Shown piece by piece: positions 1-11,793 of a stretch of DNA of 64,000 nucleotides. Source of the DNA: Dentipellis sp. KUC8613 (Eukaryota; Basidiomycota; Agaricomycetes; Russulales; Hericiaceae). Position 1 is the stretch's first letter. Every line of letters begins with the position of its first letter. The DNA is taken from NCBI GenBank assembly GCA_002286715.1, contig NSJX01000007.1:726499-790498 (forward strand). The letters are read 5' to 3'. The translations under genes were made by a program, and so were the position numbers. The notes beneath the pieces were generated by a model. The model saw only the letters and a program-made list of their open reading frames with translations, did not search any database and was not told where the DNA came from.

Positions 1-3000
1 TTGAAACGATGGAACGCTTCGGTCAGGATGTCGAATTTTGCATCGCTAGACAATGCTCCGCTCTGCGTGCGTACCCTCAGAAGAAAGACTGCGAGTTCCA
101 TCGATAACAAAGGCTGCATACCTCAGATCGGCTCCATGGGTGCACTGCTCGATCATCTCGCTCGAGTAAGGGCCGTAGGGGAGCTAGAAGACTACGGCGT
201 GGGGGGCCTGGATATTCGCGGCATAGAAGCCCTGGCCTTGTGCGCTCCTCTGCCGTCCGTTTACGTTGCGCGGACTTACACCAATCTCCAGGGACGAGGT
301 AATGCAGATAAACGCAGACGCGCTCGCGTGAGTGCTGTCTCCATCTGTTCGGGCGTTTGTTCACCGGAGTGTCCAGATCGCTGCAGATTTTCGAAAATGA
401 AAGCCATGCGTCCATTCATTCCGATAAGACAAAGGAAGGCCTGTCTCTATTTGGTATGCCCGATCGTAGTCTTTCTTAATGAGTCCGTGCGTGTTCTCAT
501 GGATGTGCCTGCAAGGTATCCTGAACAATACTAGAACTGCATTGGGACGGTCCCTCATGCGAACGTGGCTCTTGCGGCCGTCTCTTCGCATCCCCGTCAT
601 TGCCGCGCGACACGATGCAGTCGCGTGTTTCGTAAACGGTGACAATCTCATCGCTGCCCGAGCCATGCACAATCACCTCAAGGGGATCAAGAATGTTCCA
701 AGAATCCTGTCGGCCATGAAGTCGGGCAAAGCTGGGATCATCGAATGGCAAGGGTTGGTGAAGGTCAGGGTTCTAAAGAAAGACCTGACGTCATCTAAGC
801 GCACCTCGAGTCACAGTTTGCCTTCCATACCGCCATGATTAGGGACGCGTTGACGGAGTTGAATATGGGTCATGGCGTGGAGATCGTGCAGAAGGTGGGG
901 TTAAATCGCGGACACGCTTCAACAATGAGTCTTTCGCTGACATCATCCACTCACTGGCAGCTGGTGGCTGTCCTTGATATCTCCAGCTTCAAAGAGGCTG
1001 GGGCTATGGTCAACGAAGTGGTATGTAAATTGGAAAATTGGCACGTGCACTTAACTTACCCCACATCCGCAGATTGACTGGGAGGAGTCTGGAAGTGCTG
1101 GAAGAATTTGCGTCCGTCCTCACATAGATGAGGAGCTCGATAATCGAAAACATATCTATCACGGCATAGATACGGTGTTGGTGAGCTCTGAGCGATTCCT
1201 TCCAGTTATATCGTTCCTTCCTGACGGCCCGATCGGATGGCTAGTCGAAAGTGGCCGAGGATATTGCGGAAACAGTGCCTCCCGATTACGCCACCTCCTT
1301 GAACGTCGTGTATTTTCCTCAATTAGGTGCATTGCGTCGCGTAAATTAAAGGAACGAGGATAACGCTTACTGGATGCTCCACAGGATTTCTGGTATGCGT
1401 GCCGATGCTTGAAGAATGGAAATCAGACGAAGGCATACGTGTCCTTGACGGGTGGACGTTTCAGGTGGGTGGTCAATCCTGTATGGGGTTAAGTTGTTTC
1501 TCTGACCGACATTACTGCAGTTCTCGTCTGAGTGCGTTTGTTTACGTCTCGACGGCGAGGCATCTTTGAATCTCGACGTTTGTCAGGGCACACGTGTACT
1601 TCAAGTCCGAAAAAATGCACGGTAAGCGTGTAGGATTGATGAAGAGGCATATCCAGTCATTCATGCTTTGCTTGAGATCTGGACATGCACATCGGGGATC
1701 TTTATCCATCCATCGTCGGTAAGTGTCGTCACTGCCGTGAGCTATGACCAATTTTATCTTTTTATTCACAATTTCTCAAAGACAGGGAGCTCGAGATAAT
1801 ACAAGAGTTGCAAGAGAAAGTCCTCGCGTACGAGAAAGCCATGGGTGATGCTTGTGACACATGCGCCGAGTTGGACTGCCTTCTCAGCTTCGCAGAAGCA
1901 ACTAATGCGTACGGGTACACCCGTCCGGAAATGAGTGAGGAAAATATAATCAATATCAAGGCCGGACGGTATGTCATGCATTTCCCCCCACGCCTCCCCC
2001 AGTTTAACAATTTAAGCCAGACATCCTCTGCAAGAACAAGTCGTCGATACCTTTGTACCGAATGACACGTTTTTAGTAGGTGGAGCAGGCCTAGGTGCTT
2101 TTCCGACCGTGCGTTCGGACGATAGTAGCGAAGATGCGGATGGTTCGACGCTTGGAAATAGTGTGCTTGTTTGTACTGGGGCAAATGCATGCGGGAAGGT
2201 GAGCACGCCCACGTAGCAAGAACAGAACCGCTTGGCTGATTTTTGTCTAGAGTGTATACCTCAAACAGGTATCGCATGGGCGCTGGCTTCTGACTGTTTT
2301 TCGCTGAAGTTGTGATTAGGTTGCAGTGATTCAGATCATGGCTCAAGTATGGCTTCTCGCATTTCTTCATTTACATCTCATCGTTGCGTGATTGCATAGA
2401 TTGGCTGGTGAGCATCACCATTTTCGTGTAATTTGTCGGTGATTGAGCGCCTCTTCCACAGCTTCGTTCCTGCGGAGTCCGCGACGCTAGGAATTGTAGA
2501 CAAAAGTGCTTTCCAGCCTCTGCCTTACTCATGAACAACGACTGACTCTCGATTCGCATATCAGTATTCACCCGGGTTCAGACACGAGAATCTGTGTCAA
2601 AAGTAAACCTCACTGTTCCTCTCTAAGCTTCTGGATGCCCAAGAGACTGGCTCATGGTCTTTTGTCTGGCGTTACTCTAGGTGCAATCAGCGTTCATGAT
2701 CGATCTAAACCAAGTCTCGTTAGCTCTCAGAAACTCGACTTCTCGCTCTCTGATCCTGCTCGACGAATTTGGAAAAGGCACTCTGTCTACAGGCTCGTAT
2801 AAGATCATATTTTGCTCTCGTCTATGGCACCCTGACTCTGGATTTGACTCTGCTTTTGCCTCTGGGATACTGGGACACAATCGATGCTTGTGCTGTAGAT
2901 GGAGCCGGTCTTTTCTGCGGCGTACTCAAGAGCTTGCTGAACCGAGGAACAAACTGCCCAAAGGTGCTCGCAACGACCCATTTCCATGACGTCTTCCGCC

Positions 3001-3621
3001 CAGACATGCTCAGCCCGCGCACGCTTCCAATCACTTTTGTGCACATGGAAGTCATGTTCACTATGGAGGACGGAGAGGTCATTATGGGCGACGAAGATAT
3101 TGATGACTACGACGATGAGGATAGCACGAATGCAACGGAGCGTGGGGCAAGGACTCCTCGCCGGCAAGTGCTGCGTGGAGAGAAGATAACGTATTTGTAT
3201 AGGTGTGGATATTGATCTTTCCCGGATGTCTTGGAACTCATAGCCATGTCCTGTAGGGTGGCACTTGGCCTGTCGACACATTCGCATGCGGCGCGTTGCG
3301 CTGAGCTCTACGGTATACCGGCAGAAATCATCGAGAGGGCACAATACGTCACGTAAGTCGACTACTCTGTCCACGTCTCTGGCGTCTCTGAGTTGTGGCT
3401 GTCTTATTTGCAGCCAGCTGCTTTCGGACCACGACATTCCAAAATTGCTGGATGAAGAGATGACGGAGGACGAACGTCGGGAGCTGGCTGAAGCTGAAGA
3501 GATAGGACGCCGCTTTTTGGCATGGGATTTGGAGGCGCAGATGCAGCCTGGACAGCCGGATGTCAAGGAAAAGCTGGCAGAGATTCTGGGGCGTATCGAC
3601 GAGGAAATCATGGATGGATAA
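1..3621 (+). CDS. MSH5: MSH5, meiotic MutS homologue (5' partial)
   Basis: MutS-family protein that in other fungi pairs with MSH4 to stabilise Holliday-type intermediates and promote meiotic crossovers. The window starts inside the gene. Visible order: the MutS lever/core region ([11 protein letters not shown] near 210-235; [19 protein letters not shown] near 530-590), Walker A as TGANACGK (around 2176-2202) continued after an intron by SVYLKQ, then VQTRESVSK, Walker [12 protein letters not shown] (about 2742-2782), the TTHFH segment (about 2974-2988) and an acidic C-terminal tail ending at the stop 3619-3621. GANACGKS instead of GPNxxGKS resembles yeast Msh5, which favours MSH5 over other MSH proteins; no N-terminal mismatch-recognition domain is seen, but the 5' end is missing. 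There are at least ten short introns, and one exon (2400-2407) is only 8 nt. The reading frame is intact from start of window to stop when spliced. Confidence 0.88.
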
Positions 3622-3808
3622 AACAAACACAGAAGACACTGTATTAATACCGAACTCTAGCAGAGCAAACTGTACTGTCAAGCGGAGTGCTACAATGTTC
3701 GTCAGTATGTAGTATGTAATGTACAACATAACAAGGACAGAAGGCGACGGTGCGGTCGGGACCTCGCTGGGTATATCTATATCTATGGTGCTCTATAAAA
3801 AGGGACAT

Positions 3809-5155
3809 CTACTTGGATTCCTTGTGGATCTCCAGGCCTGCTGGCGCGCTCAAAGCTAACACAATTCACCAATTAGTAACACGGAGTCTTCTTGGTGGAG
3901 TAGACGCTCACCGTCTTTAATGATTCCATACAAAAGGAACTGGCCTGACACCAGCCCAGCAGTCATGACCATCCTGGGACCCAACCCCGCAAATAAGCCC
4001 CGGAACCCAGCCTCCTTGGCTAGTTCTGTCAGGCGGTGGACCATAGTGCCCTCGGGGCCATGGCCTGTGCGCAAATCATCAATGACTAACTCAACATGAT
4101 TGCGGGTCAATTGGCCGTACCTTTGTTGATCTGTGACAGCAGGGTGTCAGCCGGCTGGCTGAGAATGGCTGCTGCGAAACCTGCAATGATACCGCTGCCG
4201 AGGTCGATGCTGAATTTCGAGGTAGGGGAGAGGCTGCGGCGGGTCTGTTCGGACATGGAACGGAAGGCAACCTCGTGGCAAAACTCGTTCACAGTGAACT
4301 GACCAATAGCATAGGGTATTTGCCTATATGAAATAGCGTTAATAAACCGAAGTTATATTTGGAGACACTGTTACTCACTTAAGCAGAATGGGCACAAAGC
4401 CTGCATACATTTCACGCAGGCCGCCCTCGCGCGCTAGACGCGTGAATCCGCTCACGAGTCCAGTGGCATATCCACGTTCGGATACCAGCCGAATCCGCGT
4501 TGCCTCCAGAGGTGTGAGCAGAATATCTGCAAAGAATCTAGAGGACCCTGTTAGCATGCGGTGTGAAACTTATCAAGCCAAGTGACTGCACGCACTCTCC
4601 CACACTGGCAGCACCTAGATAAATGGCAGTGCGATATTTGACTGCAGTTTCTTGGTCTCCCGCAATCGTGACAAACTGCTTCTTCCAGAACTCATATCCC
4701 GCGAACTTGGAGCCGCCCTGGACAAGGTAGCCAACAGCCGTGGGCCCAAACCCTGTGAGGAGCGCAGAAGGGCCCTCTTTGGCGACAATTTTTCGGCCCG
4801 CAGAGAGAAGAGAGTGCTTTGAGAGGGCAGGGTCAATCTGAATACGCGTTTTTACAACGTCGATTGCTATGAACCGTTATATTATTAGAATAGGCTCTGT
4901 AACACGATACCATGAAACTTACGCGTCATGCCGCCGTGCGTGAGCCTATGGTCACGGTGAGTTCGCCGTCATCCAGCATAGCGCCACACGACTCACGTTG
5001 CACACAATGCCCCTACATGAACCTCGAGTTGAGAAGGTGGCCATAGGTAGAATGAAACAGATAGACGCACCTGCAGCAAAGAAGCTGGCATAATCCGAAG
5101 CGGTAAACTGGGGAATGACGAAGGGCTGGGGGCGAGGCTTCTCGGAGTCGGACAT
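3809..5155 (-). CDS. Mitochondrial phosphate carrier (SLC25, MIR1/PIC type)
   Basis: Inner-membrane carrier that imports phosphate for ATP synthesis. The ATG at 5155 opens MSDSEKPRPQPFVIPQFTAS, followed by the first carrier repeat (DYASFFAAGA). The third repeat shows GSGIIAGFAAAILSQPADTLLSQINKG (about 4110-4215), the phosphate-carrier version of the PX[DE]XX[KR] signature, and GFRGLFAGLGPRMVMTAGLVSGQF (about 3925-4000). The second repeat lies in 4375-4560 (ADILLTPLEATRIRLVSERGYA). The true last exon is short: intron 3856-3908 region carries a perfect TACTAAT branch site, and splicing gives a C-terminus ending GLEIHKESK with stop 3809-3811. Reading through this intron gives a false stop at 3856. 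Five or so introns. It is transcribed toward the MSH5 3' end (convergent, 187 bp apart). Assignment to the phosphate branch rests on the third-repeat sequence. Confidence 0.87.
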
Positions 5156-5931
5156 GGCGAAACGAAAGAGAGAAAGTTGATCGTCGAGAGTCGGAGCGCC
5201 ATGGCTTATAACGCAAGGTCGGATGGGTGTTGTCCGTATCTCACCGCTGCGTGCTGTTCTCCATATGACATCACCTCTGCCGCAACGGCCCCGCGTCCCG
5301 CCGGCAACGTGCCCGGCGCCCGGCGCCTCCGCGTTTGGTTTCTGCTGAGAACTTTGAGCCTGCCCATTCGCTCGGCCGCACAGACCGTTCGGCACAGCTA
5401 CAAGGCCCCATACATTTCGTCGGGTAGATGACTCCTCTCGAGCTGGAAGTCGAGCCTTGTTGGGTGCTGGAAGGCGCCTTCCGTGGCTGAGAAACGTGAC
5501 CCTGAATGAATACATCAATTTCCCATCAACGCAACGTCAATGAGTTCCCAAACCAGAGCGCTCGACCAATAGAATTACGCGGATCAACCAGGCAGTGGTT
5601 CAAGGAAATAGCAAGAATAGCGTATCTGCGAGAAGAGTACGGTGATGATTTGTTCGTTGCTCTCCGTAAGCTGTCAAGTTACGGTGGGTTATCCAGAAGC
5701 CTACCAGAAAACGAACCAATCCGTAGGTGTGGAAGAAATCAGCCATCAGATCATACTCACAGCTAGGTGTCCGTCACGACGAACGAGTATATTACAATTT
5801 CCGGTGGTATAGTTTGGACAACAACGAAGTAAAGAGGGTCTCAGCTGAAGTAAAAAAAAACAAAATCAGTATGGTAAATGTAAGGGATGGGCCATTGTGA
5901 TATATATCATACCTAGTCCAATAAAAAAAGC
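5156..5931. other. Intergenic, 776 bp, promoter side of the phosphate carrier
   Basis: I see no coding exon here. It lies upstream of the phosphate carrier gene and downstream of the F-box/TPR gene (both minus strand), so it should hold the carrier promoter and the F-box 3' UTR. A short poly-A run lies at about 5852-5861. Open frames are short and lack splice-compatible extensions. Confidence 0.5.
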
Positions 5932-7941
5932 CTATCTCTTCCGACTAGCCTCTTTCTTCGTCAAGTAAACACAGCTTAATATGGGTACACTTTGGCGCAA
6001 CCACGGCAGAGTATCAGCTTCTATCTGCTGACACCCGTCGATGATCAGAGTCTCGATCTTCGATATCCGTGGCGGTTCGCTAAGAAGAACGGTTTGATCG
6101 TCGACCCCGTCAGCGGGCCCAGGCGATTGTGCAGACTTGCTCGATGATTCCGCGTCCGCTGTGGGCTCGCCGGACAGAAGCTTCAATCGAGCAGACACCA
6201 TTCGTACGATAGGACCAGCGGTCAGGTCCGAACATTGGGAGAGATCGACGTGTCTTAACGATGGACAGGCTACAGGAAGGCTAGAGGATGGAGAGGACAG
6301 GAGGTCCAGTGCATTGTAGCGTCGGTACGATGCGGAGGGAGGTCCGGTCAGGATATCGACGATGTCGTTCGTCCGGCCAGAGAGACTTGCGGCGCATAAT
6401 TGGAATACTTCCAGCTGCATCGACTGCAGCAAAACACGCGCCAACGTCCGTACATCTACCACGCTTTGTCTGAAAGACAGCTCTGTCAGGTTTTCGACGC
6501 TGTTGCCCATATTCTGAACAATCGCATCGAAACTGCGACGGGCATCGGAGATTGACCACAGTCTGAGGACCTGCAGTGCAGGCAGACTCAGTCTGTTGGT
6601 AATTGCAGCAACCTCTGCAACGTGAGAAAATTCGAGGTGCTTCAGGTGCCCCATCGTCAAGGGGTCTGAGGCGTCGAAATCACCGAGATACACTCGAGAG
6701 AAAGGGCTAGCGTGGAAGACAAGTTTTTCGAGCTTGGGGTTGGCTTGCATGAGTGCGCGCAAAGGAGACCTATGGATCCCGGAGTCACGAATGTCGACAG
6801 ACACTAGGTCGTGAAACTGGTTGGCCAGTTTGTATAGATGGCAATGGACGCGATCGACTCGGAGAATCCGCAGCTTGATTTCTGGCACAGCATCGTTGGA
6901 CTGGTCTTCCTCTTCATCGACTTCGGGTGATACGGCAAAAAGCGGACTGTGAGGTTCAGGCCAGACATCTGGCAAGCCCAAACCGGCTGCGCGATTACTT
7001 GCGCTTACTTGAAGCTCGTCTAGGTCTCTCAAACACCCCCTCAATCGGCAACCAGCCAGCGCCCTCTCGAAAGCTGATAGAGGAATGTCATGAAGCTTGC
7101 AGACCTTGACGCGCTCCCACTCAAGGTCGTCCAATCCGTCCGAAATGAGTTTCCGTAATGGTTGAATATCAATAGAGCCCATGTTGTTGACGAGAGGACT
7201 TCCTGGTTCATTTTTGAAACGAAGCTCATGTATCCAATGCCGAGCTCGTGACTTCCATATTTTGGCCTTCTCCGCATGCTTGTTCTTCGAAAGTACCAGG
7301 ACACGCCACAGAGAGGGAAGCGAAATCGCAATATCGCGCCACCGCCGGGAGACGTGGGATATGTGAATGGCGGTAACAGGAGAGTTGTTCGCAAAGAGAA
7401 ATATGTGCGAGATCAGCTCCACCGGAAGGTTTCCGATGGGATCGACTAGGACTTTATTATCTGCCTGCCGCTGCTGCTTGAGAATTGCAGCCTGGGCTTG
7501 TGCTTGGCGAATGTTGTTCTCCAGTTGGACCAAAGATTCGCGCCGCGCGCTGTTCTGTTCGCCATCCGGCACGCGCTCCAGTGCCATGCTTGCCATCTGT
7601 GCGGCCGATTGATATTTCTTCAATAGAAAGAAAAGGCGTGCTGCCCGGGCATAGCCTTGCCATCGGTCCGATGCCAGGTCAATGACTTTCTTCGAGTCAA
7701 GTAGCGCGTCTTTATGTCTTCCCACTTGCTCGTAAACTGCTGCCCTAGAGTCGAATAATGTATAAGGCGGTGATTCGGTGGAGTCGATGGCCTATTGAAA
7801 TTAGCGTCTCCTCGCGCAACGACAGCAAATACATGTACTCACTGAAGAAAAGGCCTGCAGCGCTTCCGCGCTTTTCCCACCGCGATATGCCTCTATTCCT
7901 CGTTGAAAGTGTCCTCTCCACACTTCTTTGCCACTCGCCAT
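5932..7941 (-). CDS. TPR-like/F-box protein
   Basis: Predicted SCF ubiquitin-ligase substrate adaptor. The start at 7941 (MASGKEVWRGHFQRGIEAYR) comes from a first exon joined across an intron (donor after TCA near 7843, acceptor before GCC near 7791) to AIDSTESPPYTLFDSRAAVYEQ; the join is phase 0 and recreates a helical TPR-like repeat (EAYRGGKSAEALQAFSSAI; DSRAAVYEQVGRHKDALLDS; GYARAARLFFLLKKYQSAAQ) over residues 1-110. An F-box follows (LPVELISHIFLFANNSPVTA, then HVSRRWRDIAISLPSLWRVL), then leucine-rich-repeat-like sequence to the C-terminus (for example LRHVDLSQCSDLTAGPIV and KIETLIIDGCQQIEAD). TPR + F-box + LRR is a common Agaricomycete layout and recalls fission yeast Pof1/Pof3-type proteins. 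The substrate cannot be inferred. Confidence 0.82.
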
Positions 7942-8627
7942 GGGAGGTCTCAGCTGGATATCAAAAGTCAATTGTATCCGACTCTGCAGAGCATATCACG
8001 TACTTGAGATGCGTCTACCAGTCGATTGGGTCAGGCGGCCTCGGTGTTCAGTAGAATTAGGTCTTCTTGCGAGAACCAGCGGCGTCGTCCTCGTCGCGGT
8101 ACAAATACGTGTAAATAACGCGTCTAACCCGACGCGTTTCGATCGCGTCGCGGCCCGCGGGTACCTGGACCCTCACCGACATCCGGGTCCTCCTCGGTGT
8201 TTCGACTCGACGATCAGGTCCAATCAGGTCTCAACATGAAGCTACTGTATATTGCAGATACATACAAATGTAGTTCAAACGTCGTATTCGTCCATGTAGT
8301 GAAAAAAAGACGTCAAGCGCGATAGGAATTCTGAGCTTGTCCACAACCAAAAGAACATGATGTAGTAAACGTATGGTAGGTATACTACACTAGCCATTAT
8401 TTAAAACTGTACGACGGTTGAAAGACTACTGAGTAAAAGTAATGTAGCTAGTTCGTGCAAGGGACGTAACATCTGAGAAAGGAGAAAGTATCGTACAAGT
8501 TCGTGAACAACAATTTCTAATGAATCGTCCATTGAGCGCCGCCGAATAATGCTCGACAGGTCCAAAGGTCAGAAGGTCCAATCGGGTGTAAGGCCCGTAT
8601 CCGAGTGTCTATACGGAACGGAGAAGA
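7942..8627. other. Intergenic, 686 bp
   Basis: Upstream of the F-box/TPR gene and downstream of the small secreted protein gene. Contains only short unsupported frames. I recognise no RNA gene or repeat. Confidence 0.45.
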
Positions 8628-9243
8628 TTAGGAGGTCGAAGTAACATTGTATAAAATATCGTTCATGGCCAAGCTGACCCTCTTCCCGAGGGCACCCTGT
8701 TGAGAAAAATGAGATTTCGCGTGGATTTCAGCCGTATGATTTATTACTTACATCGCATGATCCCCATTCCTCCATGACCATTATGCTGAACGTCGCATTG
8801 GCGACAGACTTGCCGACGCCCCATCCGCCCTGGTTAGCGGACAGGTTGGGCATCACAAGCTGAGCAGGGGGCGGATTTGGCGCGTAGGGAACAGCTAGGA
8901 GAAATTTTCATCAAACGGAGACAATATTTACATGGACATATTACAACATACCGGGATAATTTGGCTCTTCGAAGGTACCGAAGAAATAGCCACTCATGAA
9001 GTTTTCAGACGGCGTGAAAGTAGTGGGACGGCTTGACATGAGCCAGACAGAGAAATTGTAGCTCGATATGCAGTAATCGGCATGGACATTGTAGGAGAAG
9101 TCGAATGCTTGTCCAGGGTTGATGATGGTTCCGCTCGCCGGTGCCTCAATTACACCTTGGGGATATGCTGTAGGAGCGGCAGAGCTGAGCGCGGCAAGCG
9201 GGAGAAAAGATAAAACCGCGGAGAGAATGGTGGAGTATAACAT
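8628..9243 (-). CDS. Small secreted protein, Agaricomycete family of unknown function
   Basis: Starts at 9243 with a clear signal peptide (MLYSTILSAVLSFLPLAALS, then SAAPTAYPQG; likely cleavage near residue 22-24). Three exons join cleanly: exon 1 ends in EEPNYP; exon 2 (about 8754-8895) gives AVPYAPNPPPAQLVMPNLSA and FSIMVMEEWGSC; exon 3 gives GALGKRVSLAMNDILYNVTS and stops at 8628-8630. The mature protein is about 150 aa, beta-rich in appearance (APASGTIINPGQAFDFSYN, SSYNFSVWLM), with a few N-glycosylation sequons and two cysteines. It resembles a group of short extracellular proteins common in polypores that have no assigned activity, as far as I can recall. I see no catalytic motif. A TATAAGA box lies on the minus strand at 9344-9350, about 100 nt upstream of the start. 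Confidence 0.72.
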
Positions 9244-9343
9244 GATTATGAGGATGAAGTCAAAAGACTTGGAGTTGTAGAACAGGGGAGATGGGTGTTT
9301 ACACTATTGGTGGTGGTAAGCTCGACAGGCAGAATAATGCTCT

Positions 9344-9350
9344 TCTTATA
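9344..9350 (-). promoter_or_regulatory. TATA-like box of the secreted protein gene
   Basis: TATAAGA on the minus strand, about 100 nt upstream of the ATG at 9243, a usual distance for a basidiomycete secreted-protein gene. Inferred from position only. Confidence 0.4.
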
Positions 9351-10147
9351 CTTCCGCGCTGATACATCTTTGAAGCTCGGGCGCTCAGCTGACCTCACGG
9401 CCGAACTCGCGAGGTGCTCCGGAAGGTCAGCGCCTTGCTGAATCCAGACGCCAGCTGGATTCGGGCCTTCGGACAGCTCCACAATAGCCCACGGACGACT
9501 TCTGGGTGGCCCCGGGCACACACACGATGTGCCCGCAACCTTGCGCGGATGTGGTACGACGGCACAGCCCACTTCAGACTCGGTGACTCTTCGATTGTCC
9601 GACGTCGGGGGAGGTAGGGAAAATGCCGACCCTGACAGAGGCGTCTTCGATGGCCCGAAGATCCGCAGCTACTCGAATCCAGATTTGTCCACTGACTGTC
9701 CCACATCTGGTTCAGGGTATTGTTTGCTACAAGAGTGAAGGCTTGGAGTTTGAAGGTCACGATATCTGACCTCGGGTAGGTCTAAGCCTTTCAACAGCTC
9801 GTATATCTCGTCCGCTGTGCTTCAGTCCTCAAGGTCCTGTGAGTAAGAATGCACATAATACCGTCCCACGCACCATACGATTCCCGACAAACGATGATGG
9901 CATGTCATGGTATGGCATGAGAATCCACGACATAGATGCTGCAAGGAAGGCCCTAGTGTCTGCTCTGAACAGCGCTCTGACAAGAAAATCAAGGCACGTA
10001 GTTCAGGTACTAGGAAAAGCAGGATGGTTGTTCTGAATGTGGGCGGATTCGCAGTGGAGCCCTGAACTCATCTTCGGTCGTGTCGGATCAGATCACGAAA
10101 GCCCTATGTATTACAGCGATATCAAGTGGATAGTAGACACGCCAGGA
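9351..10147. other. Intergenic, no gene recognised
   Basis: About 800 bp between the secreted protein promoter and the 3' end of RPT5. Short open frames exist on both strands (for instance around 9840-10030, plus), but none has a recognisable domain or convincing splice continuation. It may hold decayed sequence; I cannot support a gene. Confidence 0.4.
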
Positions 10148-11793
10148 CTAGGCGAAGTACATCAAGTCGTTCTTCTTCTTGTTTTGTACTATAAGACGAT
10201 ATATTAGCGTATGCTCAGCGCCCAATGTCAGAAACACTCACCTTCCGCCACACCGCTAAGGAAATGCTCATGACCCAGCTTTGTCGCACCTTCTCTTAGG
10301 GCAATCATGCCGGCCTCCACACAAACCGCCTTCAGTTGCGCCCCATTGAACTCGTCCGTGCTCCTCGCAAGCTCCTCGAAGTTGACGTCGGGGCCGACGG
10401 CCATCTTACGCGAATGGATCTCCAGAATACGAGCGCGAGCTGTCTCGTTTGGCAAAGGGAACTCGATCTTACGATCCAAACGTCCAGACCGGAGAAGGGC
10501 GGGGTCCAGAATGTCGATGCGATTGGTAGCGGCGATGACCTGGTGGCGAAAGGGTAAATAACATATGGCGCCACGTTCTAAACTATAGGCCTACCTTGAT
10601 TCGGTCATCGCTGCTGAACCCATCCAGCTGATTGAGAAGCTCCAGCATAGTTCGCTGAACTTCACGATCACCACTCTTCTCGGAGTCGAACCGCTTGGTA
10701 CCGATTGCGTCCAGCTCGTCGATGAAGATGATGGCAGGTGCCTTCTCTTTGGCGAGTTCAAATGCGTCGCGAACAAGCTTAGCACCGTCACCAATAAACA
10801 TCTGCACTAGTGATGGGCCAGCAAGCTTCAAGTAGCAAGCATTCGTCTGCGCGGCGCAGGCACGAGCAAGCAGTGTCTTACCAGTCCCTGATCATAACTT
10901 ATAAGTTCTATTACCGCGAGTAGCATATACATAACACTCACCTGGTGGTCCATACATCAAGCAGCCCTTAGGAGGCTTGATGCCCAGTGTCTTGAACTTG
11001 TCCGCCTGTTCCATTGGCAATACAATTGCCTCCACCAATTCTTCGATCTGCTTTTCGAGGCCACCAATATCGGTGTATGTTTCTGTCGGTCGCTCGTCAA
11101 CCTCCATAGCCTTAACTCGAGAGTCAAATTCTGCAGGGAGTGTGTCCAAGATCAGGTATGAATCCTTGTTGACACCAATGAGGTCCTGCGGTTTGAGTTG
11201 TTCTGCAGGCACAAGGCCGATGAGAGGAAGGAAGACCGTCTGTCGTGTCGAAGTCTTGATAACTGCGCATTTGCCTTTGCGCATCGCCTCCAGATCCTGG
11301 TTGGCACCGTCCTCTTCTCCCTCCGGGTCAACATCCAATATCTACGTGGGTGGGTCAGTCACGACGCGACATGTCGGTGAATGTTGACGGCGCACCTCTA
11401 CGACATTGGCAACAAGATAAGGCAGAACCTTATTCTGCTTAACTTTATCACCATTGTCACGAATCTTCTCCTTCATCACGCTCTGCTCATGCTGAAGACG
11501 GGTAGTTTCTGATCGCATAACCTATTCCTCCTGTAAGCAAATTCATGAAGAACACGCCGGTCTCCTTGACGCACCCTGACGTCGTTGTCAATGAGACGTA
11601 TTCTCGTCAAGATTTCATCCGTGGTCAGGCTCATGATCTCCTCTGGGATATCATCCCACGTCTCTTCAGCAGGTTGGTCTGGTGTTGTGTCCATAGCCGC
11701 ATCTTGCGGAGGAGCAGAGCTTCCCGAAGACGGCTGGTCAACGGGCTTCTCGTTGTTGTTTGGCGGCGGATTGGGTGGTTGCGGGGTCGACAT
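10148..11793 (-). CDS. RPT5: 26S proteasome regulatory ATPase RPT5 (PSMC3/TBP1)
   Basis: One of the six AAA ATPases of the 19S base, which unfold substrates and open the 20S gate. The start at 11793 gives a Pro/Asn-rich head. After a short intron the coiled coil reads [17 protein letters not shown] and [18 protein letters not shown], then the OB domain, then the AAA module: Walker A GPPGTGKT across an intron (10877-10945), Walker [15 protein letters not shown] (about 10700-10735), SRH/arginine finger region [20 protein letters not shown], and the small domain. The best match is RPT5 through VNK-like OB segments and [10 protein letters not shown] before the AAA domain. The last exon (splice near 10239/10189) encodes [13 protein letters not shown] and the stop 10148-10150. 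The terminal tripeptide is YFA, where most RPT5 proteins have a Hb-Tyr-X end such as YYA. About six introns. Divergent from EAF6, 214 bp apart. Confidence 0.93.
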
